NCBI GenBank assembly: GCA_946800325.1
Contig: OX326956.1
Location: 9,651,167-9,715,166 of the forward strand
DNA length: 64,000 nt
Direction: 5' to 3'
Source: Luzula sylvatica
Taxonomy: Eukaryota; Streptophyta; Magnoliopsida; Poales; Juncaceae
Of the stretch, positions 11,589 to 22,740 are shown in pieces (the first letter of the stretch is position 1; each line of letters opens with the position of its first letter). Position numbers and translations under genes: made by a program. The notes under the pieces were generated by a model, which was not told the DNA's origin, ran no database searches, and saw nothing but the letters and a program-made list of their open reading frames with translations.

Positions 11589-11806
11589 GGGTTTGGGTAT
11601 GGTCCAACAGTCGTTGGAGGATGCTCCGACCAATACATTAATGACCATTGGATTCTGACTTTGATGATAATTTTTTAACATGATATACACACGATCAACA
11701 ATAACCTTAAAAAGAATATCACAATTATCATCAAAAGCAACATCTAATGATTATTAATGTATTGGTCGGAGCATCATCCAACGACTGTTGGACCATACCC
11801 GAACCC
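11589..11806. mobile_element. MULE-type MITE, 218 bp, 9-bp TSD
   Basis: Ends are GGGTTTGGGTATGGTCCAAC on the left and the mirrored GGGTTCGGGTATGGTCCAAC on the right. The inverted repeats run about 55 bp, including AGTCGTTGGA and CTCCGACCAATACATTAAT. A perfect 9-bp duplication TAGTTTGCC flanks it at 11580-11588 and 11807-11815. It is nested in the TIR element at 10151-11946. Confidence 0.9.
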
Positions 11807-11975
11807 TAGTTTGCCTGGTTTTGCAAGTTTTAGAATTCAAATCCATGCTTCCTAATAGGTCAGCCGAACAACCTAAATTTTATTCCTTGGGAAACTTAAT
11901 TTCCTACCCAAACTACATGTGAAAACTGCCATGTCGAACACGCCCTAAACTACATGTGAAAACTGCCCTGTGGAA

Positions 11976-13400
11976 ACTTAACCTTCTCATTTTTACCGGT
12001 GTTGAGCTCGGTCTTGAGGAACTCGGCTCCATATTCATCGATGGAGAAATTGTCGTTTCATCTTCTTCTTCAAATTCATTTCGTATTTCATCTTCATCTA
12101 CTTGCAGTTCGGTTTCTTTTTCTTGCACCAATATTGGTACACTTTCGCCACATTTTCCTTTCCAATCCCATTTATCTTTTTTCATTAAAAATTACATCGC
12201 GAATTGTAATAATTTTTTCTCTTTTGAAACTCCAAAGTCTATAGCCATTCGATTGAGAGCTATAACCCATAAAAACACATTTTTCACCTTTCTCTTCAAG
12301 TTTATGTCGTATTTCTTTCGGGACATGTGCGTAGCAAATCAAACCGAAAATTCGCAAGTGATTTACCAATGGTTTTCTACCACCAGACCATACCTCAAAC
12401 GGTGTTTTGTCTTTAACCGCTTTGGTCGGACACCGGTTTAATAAATAAACCGCCGTGTACGCCGCTTCGGCCCAAAAACATTTCGGGACATCTTTTTCAA
12501 CCAACATTGATTTTCCCATTTCTACGATGGTTCTATTTTTCCTCTCGGCAATACCATTTTGTTCCGGTAAATACCCTACGGTTAATTGCCTTTCAACTCC
12601 AAGGTCTTCACAAAATTTATTAAACTCGTTGGAGTTATATTCACCACCTCGATCACTTCTCAATTTTTTAATTATTCGGCCACCTTGCCGCTCAACCAAT
12701 TTTTGGAATTTTTTAAAGATTGAGAATGCATCGGATTTTTGTTTCATGAAATAAATCCAACACATCCTTGAATAATCATCGATGAAGGTGATGAAATATT
12801 TATTACCTCCTTGTGAAGGTTGCTTCATTCGACCGCACACATCGGTGTGTACAAGCTCCAAAGGATTTGTTGCTCTCCAAGCCCGTTCTTTTGGAAATGG
12901 TTCTATGTGTATTTTACCGAGCACGCAAGCTTCACACACATCGTCCTTGTCTTCAATATTCGGTAAACCGTACACCATATTTTTTCTACTCAACAATTTC
13001 AAGCTTTCGAAATTTACATGGCCAAGTCGTTTATGCCACAACCTCGACACATCTTCAACACCCGCTTTTAATGCCATCGATTTTGCATTTTTAGGAACGA
13101 GTGGAAAATTCCTATTTTTCTCCATTTTTATGGTTGTCATAATTTGACTTCCATTTTTCGATGTATCGTAGATTTTACAACTCTCACCTTCAAAATGTAC
13201 CCAGTGTCCATGCTCGATTAATTGTCCCACACTCAATAAATTTTGCGCCAACTCCGGCACAAGCATCACATCACGTATGGTTTTTCTTCCATTTTTCATT
13301 TCAATGGCGATTGTACCTTTTCCTCTTGATTGGACAACCGCACCATTATCCATCATAATTTGAGTAGTGTCGGTCGCATCAATTTCGGTGAAACCGATTC
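11976..13400 (-). pseudogene. Copia pol fragment: protease end, GAG-pre-integrase, integrase
   Basis: The frame from 13356 carries the GAG-pre-integrase zinc motif (WHKRLGHVNF ... VCEACVLGK, HHCC intact). It then carries the integrase core with HTDVCG, FIDDYSR, LRSDRGGEY and NGIAERKNR; the last D and E are separated by 35 residues, the DD35E pattern. A linker with acidic and Ser/Pro-rich sequence follows in another frame (from about 12185), ending in STPVKMRRL at the truncation. A one-base shift near 13400 separates the protease motif from this frame. Integrase residues look intact, but the polyprotein cannot be made as one product. Confidence 0.88.
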
Positions 13401-14501
13401 AATTCCGGTCATGTGGTTACTACAACCACTATCAACGTACCATACATCGCTCTTTTTCTCCACGGCCGTTTGACACGCATCAAACGTGTTGTCGTAATCT
13501 TCTTTATTTTCGGTGTAGTTGGCATGTTCGTTATTTCGAACTCGACAATCTTTTTGGAGATGCCCAAATTTCTTATAATTATGGCATTGTGGTTTATCCT
13601 TGAACCAACAATATTTTTCAAGATGAGAAGTCCTTTTGTAAATATTACATTTTGCTTGCTTATTTTGGTAATTATTTCTACCTCCTCCTCTTCCAAATTG
13701 TCCCCTGCCTCTATTGGAATAATGTCCTCTTCCTCTACCGTAATTATCCCCACGGGAAGATTCTCTCTTTACCGTATTTTGGTTTGGTGGTTTAGAAACG
13801 GTGAGTTTTGATTGGAACGCACTCTCGAAAGATTTTTCGGCATCCCTATTTAATCTTTGTTCATGCCTTTCTAAAGAACCCATTAAGTCATGAACACTTA
13901 TAGTGGAGAGGTATTTGGTTTCTTCAATAATAGATGCCATGTTGTCATATTTGGGAGAAAGGCTAATTATGATTTTTTCGCAAACCGATTTGTCGGTTAA
14001 ATCCTCACCCAAGCTTCTTATTTGATTTACCAATTCCATGATATTAGAGAAATAATCCTTAAGAAGTCCATTCTCTTTCATATTCAAATTTTGGAAATCT
14101 CTTTTTCGAGTCAAGAGTTTCACGGTTCTAACCTTTTCGTTTCCTTGAAATTCGTTTTGCAAAATTTCCCAAACTTCTTTTGAGGTTTTAGCCCCAATAA
14201 TTCTCGGAAATAGGTTATCCGAAATTGTATTTTGGATCAAGAATAACGCCTTCGCATCCTTCTTTTTATTCTCCTTGTATTCTAGTTTACTCGATCCATC
14301 TTCTTTCTCTTTTCCCTTCTTGGTCATTTCATCGAGCACCTTGTGTACACTCATTTATTCAAACCCCTCTTCTACTATTTCCCATAGATCCTTTGAGATC
14401 AACAAAGTTCTCAACTTAATACTTCAATAATCATAGTTCTCACCATCGAAAATGAGTTGCGAAGATAATGGAAGCCCAATCACACCTCCTTGGTTGGTCA
14501 T
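13353..14501 (-). pseudogene. Copia gag with protease motif, decayed
   Basis: The family start is the ATG at 14501 (MTNQGGVIGLPL). The frame is interrupted by TGA where a Trp is expected after ENYDY, and by TAA just before MSVHKVL at 14354. The UBN2-type gag domain follows (RIIGAKTSKEVWEILQNEF, SISVHDLMGSLE-like region). An RGRGxxNRGRGQ basic stretch leads to two CCHC knuckles, CNIYKRTSHLEKYC and CHNYKKFGHLQKDC. In both knuckles the second Cys has become Tyr. The protease motif VDSGCSNHMTG follows. Nucleic-acid binding by the knuckles should be lost. Confidence 0.88.
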
Positions 14502-14573
14502 GGTGATCTCCTCTTTCTTCTTCTTCTTCTTCTTCTTCTTCTTCTACAAACTCGATTTTCCTTGCAACCTATA

Positions 14574-14585
14574 GCTCTGATACCA
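14574..14585 (-). other. Copia primer-binding site
   Basis: The minus strand reads TGGTATCAGAGC three bases after the LTR end. This is the 3'-terminal complement of initiator tRNA-Met used by plant Ty1/copia elements. Confidence 0.92.
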
Positions 14586-14588
14586 ATT

Positions 14589-14984
14589 TGTTGGAGTTAG
14601 TGAGGTTTAGTTTTGTATTTTGGTGAATTAGTGAGAGAGATTTTTCAGAGAAATAACTAGGGTATTTTTCTGATAAAGTAGGGTATTTTCAAAGAGATAG
14701 TAGGGTATTATTTCCCTTCCTAAGAGACATAAACAAATGGATGAGTTGGATTTTAAAGAGTTATGAAGTGGGGATTATTCTCCCTCTTTTCTTCAATACG
14801 AAATAGATGATTGTTGTGTGTGTTGTGAATTGCTCTCTGGCAAAGAGACACAAAATCCAAACATCACATAAAGTATTTTTGTTACACATCTCCCATCCTC
14901 ATACACATGGGGCCACATATTAACTATTACACATTAAGCTAATAAACCAAAATAAATAATATTACAAAAACATTAAATTTAACA
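14589..14984 (-). repeat. Copia 5' LTR (only one kept)
   Basis: On the minus strand the LTR starts TGTTAAATTTAATG and ends CTAACTCCAACA, giving the TG...CA borders and 396 bp. No second copy is present on the other side of the element, so its age cannot be taken from LTR divergence. Confidence 0.82.
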
Positions 14985-16018
14985 ATTGATATGATTAAAG
15001 TCATAATATATTTTCAAAACAATTACTCGCATTCTTATTTTGTACCTAACTTTGCGTAATTTTCTTATATGACATCACATTCATTTCAACTATTATATTA
15101 TGATAAGTGGCGAAAATTTAAATCATTAATTATTTATTGATTTTTTTATAATCATAACTTATTTATAAACATTTTCGTGTCCATTATATTAGAATATGTT
15201 TTGAGTATTCTTATAAGGTCACATTATCTTACGGTAATGACCTGAATTATTATTAAAGATTAGGTTCATTTTAGATCAAGTATATTTATTTGTTTATTCT
15301 TTTACATTAAGTGACGTGATGAAATGTAAATAAGTTAAGATCAGAAGTTTATATATGAAATACTAATAAATATACAATATTATAGAATATACTCCGTATT
15401 ATTAATATTATTTTGATAACTTTAATTTTAATAATTCATCAAATATATTATTTGAATTTTCTAATTTATTTTGAGATTCATAATAACATAGTTCATACAT
15501 ACTGGTTTCTTTATTTTTATATAAATGAAGAAAACTCATATGTTTTTGTTCAAACAAGTTTAATATTAAAATTTAAAAAATTATAGAAATTAAAAAAAAT
15601 TATTTATCAAAATATTTTTTAAAACTTATAATTATTTATTGAATAGTATCGTTATATATATATTTTTTGAGAATAGATTGAGAAAACTCTTTGTCCTCCA
15701 ATCATTTATACCGTTATAATTTATATAAATATAAATAAATCATATGATATTAAATAAATTTTTGTATATAAATGTAAATAATCCCCTATATCGCCCTCAA
15801 AGCCTTTCCCTGAATCATTAGGTTAGTAACCTAAATTGACTCAATTTACTCAAGAATTCAAATTTGTTTAACTTAAAAAGAGTTGACAACACTCAGTAAG
15901 GGATTGCATACAAGAGATTTAAACTACAAAAACATGATCACAACAACTTCCAAATTCATTGAGATATTAAAACTCTCAAGACTCCAGTGACACCTTTAAC
16001 TGGAGAGTCCAGTTCATC
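14985..16018. other. AT-rich intergenic, 3' flank of the OSCA gene
   Basis: Very AT-rich DNA between the copia LTR and the OSCA stop codon. No open frame, RNA gene or transposon end was recognised. The OSCA 3' untranslated region must lie in its upper part, below 16019. Confidence 0.5.
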
Positions 16019-19000
16019 TCAACTGGCCTTCTTCGAATTACCCTCGTCCCAACTCAGATCATCTCCATCGTTTATTTGCTCAGAAGGCTCGATCTCATCA
16101 TTACTCGGCCCATCATTTATTTGCTCTTCCCTCTCATACGAACTCAGATCATCTCCATCCGTACCACTACTCTCCTTCTCCGGTACCGTAACGGCTACAT
16201 GATCAGGACTAGTTCCTAACAAATAATAACAAGAATCGATAAATTAACCCTCAAGTAATTAAATAATTAAAAAAATCAATCGTCACTCACCCGATTCGGC
16301 CTCATCTGGCGACTTATCGATGACATTCACCACTTCACCCGTTTCTTCGTCAACAATTTGTTGAAACATTGGGTGCAAATACGCATCGGCCAAATAACTT
16401 TTCAAACTGAAGTTTGGATCCGAGTCTTTCTCTAATTTATCTTTCTCCGTTGCTTCCTATATAAAAGAACGATTTTTTAGAAATAATGTAATGTTTGCAC
16501 TTTACAGAATAATAAATTAACAACTAACCTCTATTGGGTATTTTCGGAAAGCGGGTTCGAATCGCTTCTTGCAATAAAAATGGAACCAAATTGTTATAAC
16601 GGGTAAGACTATTAAAATCGGGGTGGAATTAGCGGCCTTTTTAGTGCTTAATAATCCAGCAAGTAGAATTTGAGAAATTAATAAGCTTAGTATCATGCGA
16701 CTTTGGACAGATGGCCAAAATGCTCCCGCGCTTTCGTATTCTTGATTATACACGTTAATTATCTGAAATTATACACGTCAATTTATAAATATCCAATTCC
16801 CTGATATATGAATAATTATTCTATTTCTAGTCAATTTATTATTATTATTAATATTAATGTATAAAATGTCAATAATAATTATTAATCCTGAAAAAATGGG
16901 CAAGTAACCAACCTGGTGTCTGTAAACCAAAAAGGCGAAAACGAAGAAAATCAATATAAAGGGCAGCAAAATCGGCGTGATCACAGCATAAACAAGTCCC
17001 AACAAGAAATAGAGCTGCAAATGGGGCAGGTTTCTGGGCAGCCCGATACTGCCCGGATCCATGGCCCTATCTCGGTCCCTTTCCGTTTTCACCTAAAACA
17101 TATTCTTCAAATGGAATATCACTAAAGGCGATAAACGAACTATTTCGCCCGCTACTCCTGCCCATCCGTCTACCATTATGTATGTCATGAAAAACGTCGC
17201 TTTCATTGGTATCGATACCCCTATCGTCCTTGGAAATCTAAAATCGCCAAAAAAAAAAATATTTATACATTCACATGTTCGAGGATAATTAAAAAAAAAA
17301 CTAATTTTTTTCTCATTTCACATACTATCATAACAAATTTCGCTTACCACATAAAATAAGATAACAAAAAAGGAGAAAGAATTAAATAATTACTGTCCGG
17401 GAGGTTGGTGAATGAAAGCATGGAGTTGTTGAAAAGCGGTTCCGGTGATAATACTGCCGAGAAACACGTTTACCAGCATGAAGTAATAGTACTTAGCAGC
17501 TGCTTTTCTTTCTAAAGAAGACAGGGTGATGTATCCTTCGATCTTCGACAACATCAGTAGTACAGCTGGCAGTACGGACAGAAATATTTTCAACGTCAAA
17601 CCCGGTAGAAACCCTTGCAAGAACGATTTTATCAACTTTCTGAAATTAAAAATAAATACATAAATCATAATAAAAGGATTATTTAAAAAAAAAAGATTTG
17701 ACTTACATCTCAATAACGGGTTTAAGAAAAGGAGCGACTTTCTCCAACTGTTCCAAATTGGCGAGAGACTGAACGAAGGCAATGGGAATAAGGTAACAGA
17801 AGACCAAAGCAAAAACCGAAATGGTGATCACCAGTCTTCTGAGGCTAAGAGAGAAGAAAGGGATCGCCAAATTCGGCCAGAAAATATCTCTCGGTTCGGG
17901 TGCCCAATCCGTGAGATAACGGGTCGGGTTTCGACTCTGTTGGGTTTGGGCGCAAACTGCCGCTCCCCATCTTGAATCGAAGGTTACGAACGAAACGGGC
18001 ATTATCGATTTTTTATCTTCTAGTACTTTTATCCGCTCTGATGATATCTGCATATAATAGTAGGGTAATTAAATTAAAAAAACCTGAATTATTTGAATTT
18101 GCAAAAAAATATGAAATGTCATGAATACCACCAAAAATTACATAACTAAAATGGGGGTAAAAGCTTCATAATTAGAACTTAGAAGTGCATTTTTTTTTTT
18201 GAAATTTCTGATAATATAAAAATTTCATTTGCTAAATTGAGAAAACAACGAAATACCTTTTCATTGAGCTTGTCAACACGCCCTTGATAATAATCTACAG
18301 CATTCCCTCTCCGACCACAACAACAAAATCCCGTCTAAAAGAATAAATAAATCATAATATTATTTTAGAAAAAAGAATGAAAATAGAAAAATTAAAATAA
18401 ATGTAATAAATAACTAATTTTCCGAAGTACCTTTACTGTTGCTTTTTTATTAGGATGACGTTCGTGTTTAAGCTGGTAATAATCCAACCAATTTTGAAGC
18501 CAATGTCTTTTTTTAACGAGTTTCGCAAATTTATTTGCGTTATACACAGGCTATCATAAGATAATTTTTTTAATCAAATAAGTTATCTAACAACAAAATA
18601 TCTTCAATTTTATTTTGGGTTTTGGAAGGGGTAAATATGAAATTTCCTCGTGAATTTGTGACAATACATACCTGTTGGCCGAGATAGTGATCATGATGGT
18701 TGCTTTTGAAAAATTCATCTGCGGTTTCAGTAAACGAGTGACCTGACAAATACGGGATGTTTTTGACTATCACCTGCAATCACCATTCAATCGTACCCGT
18801 TTTGTAATTACTTAAATCAATAAAATTAATAGAAAACACATAATTTTATGATATTCTTACGGTGAATTGATCAACGCGGCGAGTTTGAGAGGCGAGAAAT
18901 TGCAATCTCATACGAGCTACATTAGCATATTCTTTATAAAGCATAAACAATGTCCATAATGTGAATACATATGCCATCAATATATGAATGAAGAACCTGA

Positions 19001-19656
19001 AATTATATTCGACCAACGGAAGTTAGGGAGTTTGAAATAAACTTTTTTTTGATAATCCGAACATAATGATAAAAATGTATAAAATATTGGAACATATTAA
19101 TTAATTACCTTCGCGAGCCGGGACTTACATTGGATATAGAAAGTTTATCTATATTACTAAAGACAACTTGTTTGTTAAGAGAGAGTAATGTACCACCCGA
19201 AATATTGATCGGTATGAGAACCAAGAGAGCCAATACCGTCACTGGTACAAAAATCTTCAAACTATTCAAAAAAATAAATAAAAATGAAAATTAAGTTTGT
19301 TAGAGCAAAAAAATAACATCATATCTTAATCCGGTGGCGAAGTAAAATTTCCTAAAATTAAGCAAAATAAAAATAAAAAATTGGATGACGTACCCAAGAA
19401 TATAAATTTTGAGATAAACTGCCGAATCTAAACCGGCATGTTGAATTAGCTCTTCTTCGGTCATTCTTAACGCGCCCAATTTGCCCACACCTCGCAAATC
19501 AGGGCGGGTTGTTCGTGAACCCTCAATGTACCATTTGGGGAAATACACACGATCATTTATTCGGTGACCCCTTAATATGGAAAATAGAAGTAGAAACGCG
19601 ACAACACCGACAATGTTTATCAATGCCGATACTCCTAAATCTTCTAATGTGGCCAT
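16019..19656 (-). pseudogene. OSCA1: OSCA/CSC1-type hyperosmolality-gated calcium channel, one internal stop
   Basis: OSCA proteins are dimeric membrane cation channels opened by membrane tension or osmotic stress. Twelve exons are seen: 19656-19394, 19261-19109, 18996-18861, 18773-18672, 18550-18431, 18334-18257, 18047-17707, 17639-17394, 17237-16913, 16762-16529, 16456-16291, 16215-16019. All introns are GT-AG, and the sum is 2361 nt, or 786 codons plus stop, a normal OSCA length. The start is MATLEDLGVSALINI with a membrane helix at residues 11-28. The RSN1-type N-terminal helices cover exons 1-3, the cytosolic domain exons 4-7 (with CAQTQQSRNPT and WAPEPRD), and the channel helices exons 7-10 (FLPG, SSLERKAA, VDGWAGVAGE, DPGSIG). 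The acidic tail repeats EQINDG. Codon 528 is TAG (17095-17093) where the family has Leu, removing the last helices. Otherwise the frame is clean, so inactivation is recent, allelic, or a sequence error. Confidence 0.9.
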
Positions 19657-20712
19657 TTTGGACTAAATTTGGAAGATCTCAAATTCCCAAGTCTAACTAT
19701 GTTTTGGTAAAATCGTTACATAGAAAAACGAATTATTTTGAGATATTTTGGAATCTAGGAAAATGTGTGAGCTTAAAAAGAGCAGAGACAAGAGTATCAC
19801 GAAGAAAACAACTGTGTTTTTTTTTATTAAAAAATAAATAAATAGAAAAAGAACACAGCTGTGTTTTTTCTTTCATAAAAACTATGTTTTGTGTCAACTG
19901 TATTTAGTCCTTGTATATATTTAGTGTGTAAATACTTTTATATATATTTTAATTTTGAAAGTGAGATGTTTAAGCTCACTGCAAGTTGTTTTAAAAAATA
20001 AAAATAGATAAACAAAACAATTGTGTTTATTAATTTTTTTATCAAAAAGGAAACAACTGTGCAGTCAGCAAAATTGCCAGACTAGAGAGAGTAATATAAA
20101 AAATTGGAGATTGTGAAAAGCAGGAAATGTCAACTAAATTTTGATTTTTAATTAATTTTGCAACCCGAGAAGAGTTATGTGCGCGGATACTTCAAAAATT
20201 CACCCGTACCCGACGGCACTGGTACATATCTGAACGTCACGTGACGTATCGGATTATTATAATAATAATATATGGATACGGTCCGATATGACACGATACG
20301 TTTTCGATACGGATATGATATCTGGCCCATTATTTTTAATTATGGCCGAACATAAAAACACAAATATTTTTATAATCCAATATATTTTTTTCTCATATGT
20401 ACATCTTATCATTTCTCATTAAATACTCAAATAAACTACATAAAATCTTGAGTTTTTGTATAATTAATGAAAGTTATTTAAATATATAATTAATTGTATT
20501 ACAATAATATATGTAGTAAACTTACCGTATCTTATACTTTTAAAAAATTGACGTATCGTGGTTTACATCAGAAGAGGAGAAAAAAAGAGTGATAATTGTA
20601 GGTCCTTGGTTTGATATGGGAAGAAAGTTCTGTGTTGTTCAAATATATTTTTTCTGAGCTAAGAAAAATATGTACTAGTTATTATATCATCGATGTTTTA
20701 TAGTTCGAAAAT
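19657..20712 (-). promoter_or_regulatory. Upstream region of the OSCA gene
   Basis: This is the 5' untranslated region and promoter of the minus-strand OSCA gene by position. It is duplicated at 24425-25290, with landmarks GTGAGCTTAAAAAGAGCAGA and GATATGGGAAGAAAGTT in both. CCGATA/GATACG degenerate repeats occur at 20190-20330. No unambiguous TATA box or transcription start could be fixed. Confidence 0.55.
20234..20247. promoter_or_regulatory. 14-bp palindrome with G-box core
   Basis: ACGTCACGTGACGT is a perfect palindrome containing CACGTG, the G-box/ABRE core bound by plant bZIP and bHLH factors. It lies 578 bp upstream of the OSCA ATG. The duplicate near 24960 keeps CACGTGG but not the full palindrome. 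It sits inside a degenerate repeat, so its role as a regulatory site is inference. Confidence 0.4.
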
Positions 20713-21838
20713 TACATAATCGGGTAGTTCTACTGTACGACCATTTTGGAGAAGGATATTTCTGGTATTGAAAATTTGTATGTGAATTTTTTTGTTGTGA
20801 CTCTCCATTCTCATAAAACTGGATATCTCCAGTTATTGTAATTAGCGTGAATCTCTCACTCTCCGACTTTGCATCTCACTAATTTCTTACTCTCTCTTCG
20901 GTTCACTCACTGTCCATCTTCTCTCTCCTTGTGAGCCAATTTCTCTACAGCCAATTGCTCAGGCCAATTCCCTAGAACCGCCTCTTCAATCAGTTTGCTT
21001 TGTCTAAAATCACTGCCCTCTCTTTCTCTCCCTCTCTAGCCGAACTCCTCTCGCACTATACTCATTTCGTTCTCCTCCTAGCATCATATCAATCGAATGG
21101 TAACAATTAAACTGCGTTTATTGTTTTAAAATTTGATTCGTTTACGCGGGTCATGAATTTTTTAATTTTTTCTTATTTTCAGATTTTGAGTTGTGGTTAT
21201 TACAGAAATTCAATTAAATATGTTGTTACTAAATTCCAATGAATTCTATTTCGTTGTTCGGTGTTTCTAAATTCAATCTTGATATGCTAAACTTTTCCTC
21301 ATGAATTCGATTTCCTGAAAATGTTTTGTTAGGCTAAAATAAAATAAAATAAAATTGATATGTTGTTCTTTTATTTTTGCTCACTGTAGAGATTCACTGT
21401 AGAGATTTTGCATGAATTCAATCTTGGTATTGTGTTACTAAAAATAGCACTATAGAGATTTTCCAAAAAGGACCCAATAAAATGATTTTTTTTGTTTTTA
21501 ACATTTTATAAAATCTGGTGCAGTTCGAATTTAATTTTTCGTTAAGATACAAACACCACAACGGTCGGAATTTTATTTCCTTTAAATGACGATTGATTTA
21601 AATCTGGCACAATCTCTCACAATCTTGAGGCTAAGGAAATAGTATAATAGTATAATTATTAATGACGATTGATTTGATATTATTGTGGTAACGCTCAATA
21701 AGATACGAACACTACGACGGTCATGTATCATTTAAATGAAAAACTCAATCAAATCCTACTTTTCTTTGTTCATGGCTCAAATCACGTATAATACCAAAAA
21801 GTCGTCGAATTTCTTCGGGTATAGATCCATCGACGTGT

Positions 21839-21985
21839 TATACATACACAGATCATACATACACACATAACACATATACACATAATACTTAAAACACATG
21901 TAAATGCACACACATAATACATACACGCCGCGTCATACATATACATATAATACACACACATACATTATACAAACACACACATTTA
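21839..21985. repeat. CATA/CACA microsatellite
   Basis: Interrupted ACATACACA and CATATACACATAA words within the MULE-type element. Non-coding. Confidence 0.85.
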
Positions 21986-22399
21986 AATTGTGAAATTTAT
22001 ACAACACATTTCTACCAGGTTCTTCGCCTCTATATGGAATTCGCTCGACCTTTAATACTTACAACTACAGGAGGGACAACTCCAATCGTCATCAAGTTCA
22101 CCCTAAATAAAACATTAATTGAACATTTCAGCAAAACAATCAAACAAATAATCAAAGTATTGAATGAATAATATGTACTATTATTTCGAGACAAGAAGTG
22201 TGATAGGTCGAGGTGCAAGTACAGTATATGCCGGTACGCTGTAATTTTGTTGCAGCAAGTTCACCCCTCTTTTAAAGACTGTCCATATATCTCGTCTCGG
22301 TACGACTGTCCTCTTTTAAAACATATCACCAAAAACGTGTTCGAGAATTCATGTATTCGGGAATAACACTTGACACTAATTAATTATACTATTTATCTC

Positions 22400-22740
22400 G
22401 AAACTACAACACTCCAATTGTGGTTCCGTTTGGATGCATGGAACTTATTCGATGGAATTCCAGCATGAAATATGTGGTATCCGGCAAAACGAATATTAGC
22501 TGCAAATTCATGAATCCAAATTCAAAAGCTACATAGAAGAATTGAAATAACATAAACTAATTAATAATACTATTTACCTCGAAACTTTAACTCTTTAATT
22601 GTGGTTCCGTTTGGATGCATGGAACGTGTTCGATGAAATTCCAGTGTGAAATATGTGGCATCCAGCAAAATGAATATTAGCTGCAAATTAAGGAATCCAA
22701 ATTCAAAAGAAATATAAAAGAATTGAAAGAACATAAGTCG
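22400..22740 (-). repeat. Tandem pair of exon-like blocks, about 178 bp apart
   Basis: Two copies (22400-22570 and 22578-22740) share GGTTCCGTTTGGATGCATGG. On the minus strand each shows a TTTGCAG acceptor-like end, then about 35 codons including FHRTRSMHPNGTTI or its diverged partner, then TTTCGAG with GTAAATAG or ATAAATAG. The left copy has a stop (GTGTTGTAG). This looks like a duplicated exon captured by the MULE. I do not recognise the peptide. Confidence 0.5.

Larger units (their letters stand above)
10151..11946. mobile_element. TIR element of unassigned superfamily
   Basis: The left end AGGGCGTGTTTGCTAGGACA and the right end (reverse complement AGGGCGTGTTCGACATGGCA) are inverted over about 35 bp, continuing with GTTT and a TGTAG match. 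Flanks show no clear target duplication, so hAT versus PIF/Harbinger cannot be decided. The interior holds GGATAC/CCGAA degenerate repeats and a nested 218-bp MITE but no transposase. The right terminal phrase AAACTACATGTGAAAACTGC is repeated again just outside, at 11948, at the copia breakpoint. Confidence 0.55.
11976..14984 (-). mobile_element. Truncated Ty1/copia LTR retrotransposon
   Basis: Read on the minus strand the element has one LTR (14984-14589), a Met-tRNA type primer-binding site (14585-14574), gag (14501 to about 13400), protease and integrase. It stops abruptly at the KMRRL motif that normally sits just before the copia reverse transcriptase. Reverse transcriptase, RNase H and the second LTR are missing. 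The break lies beside the end of the TIR element at 10151-11946. Several stops and a frameshift show long inactivity. Confidence 0.9.

Noticed and set aside
12455..13358. Plus-strand frames of up to 121 codons
   Set aside because: They mirror the copia integrase on the minus strand.
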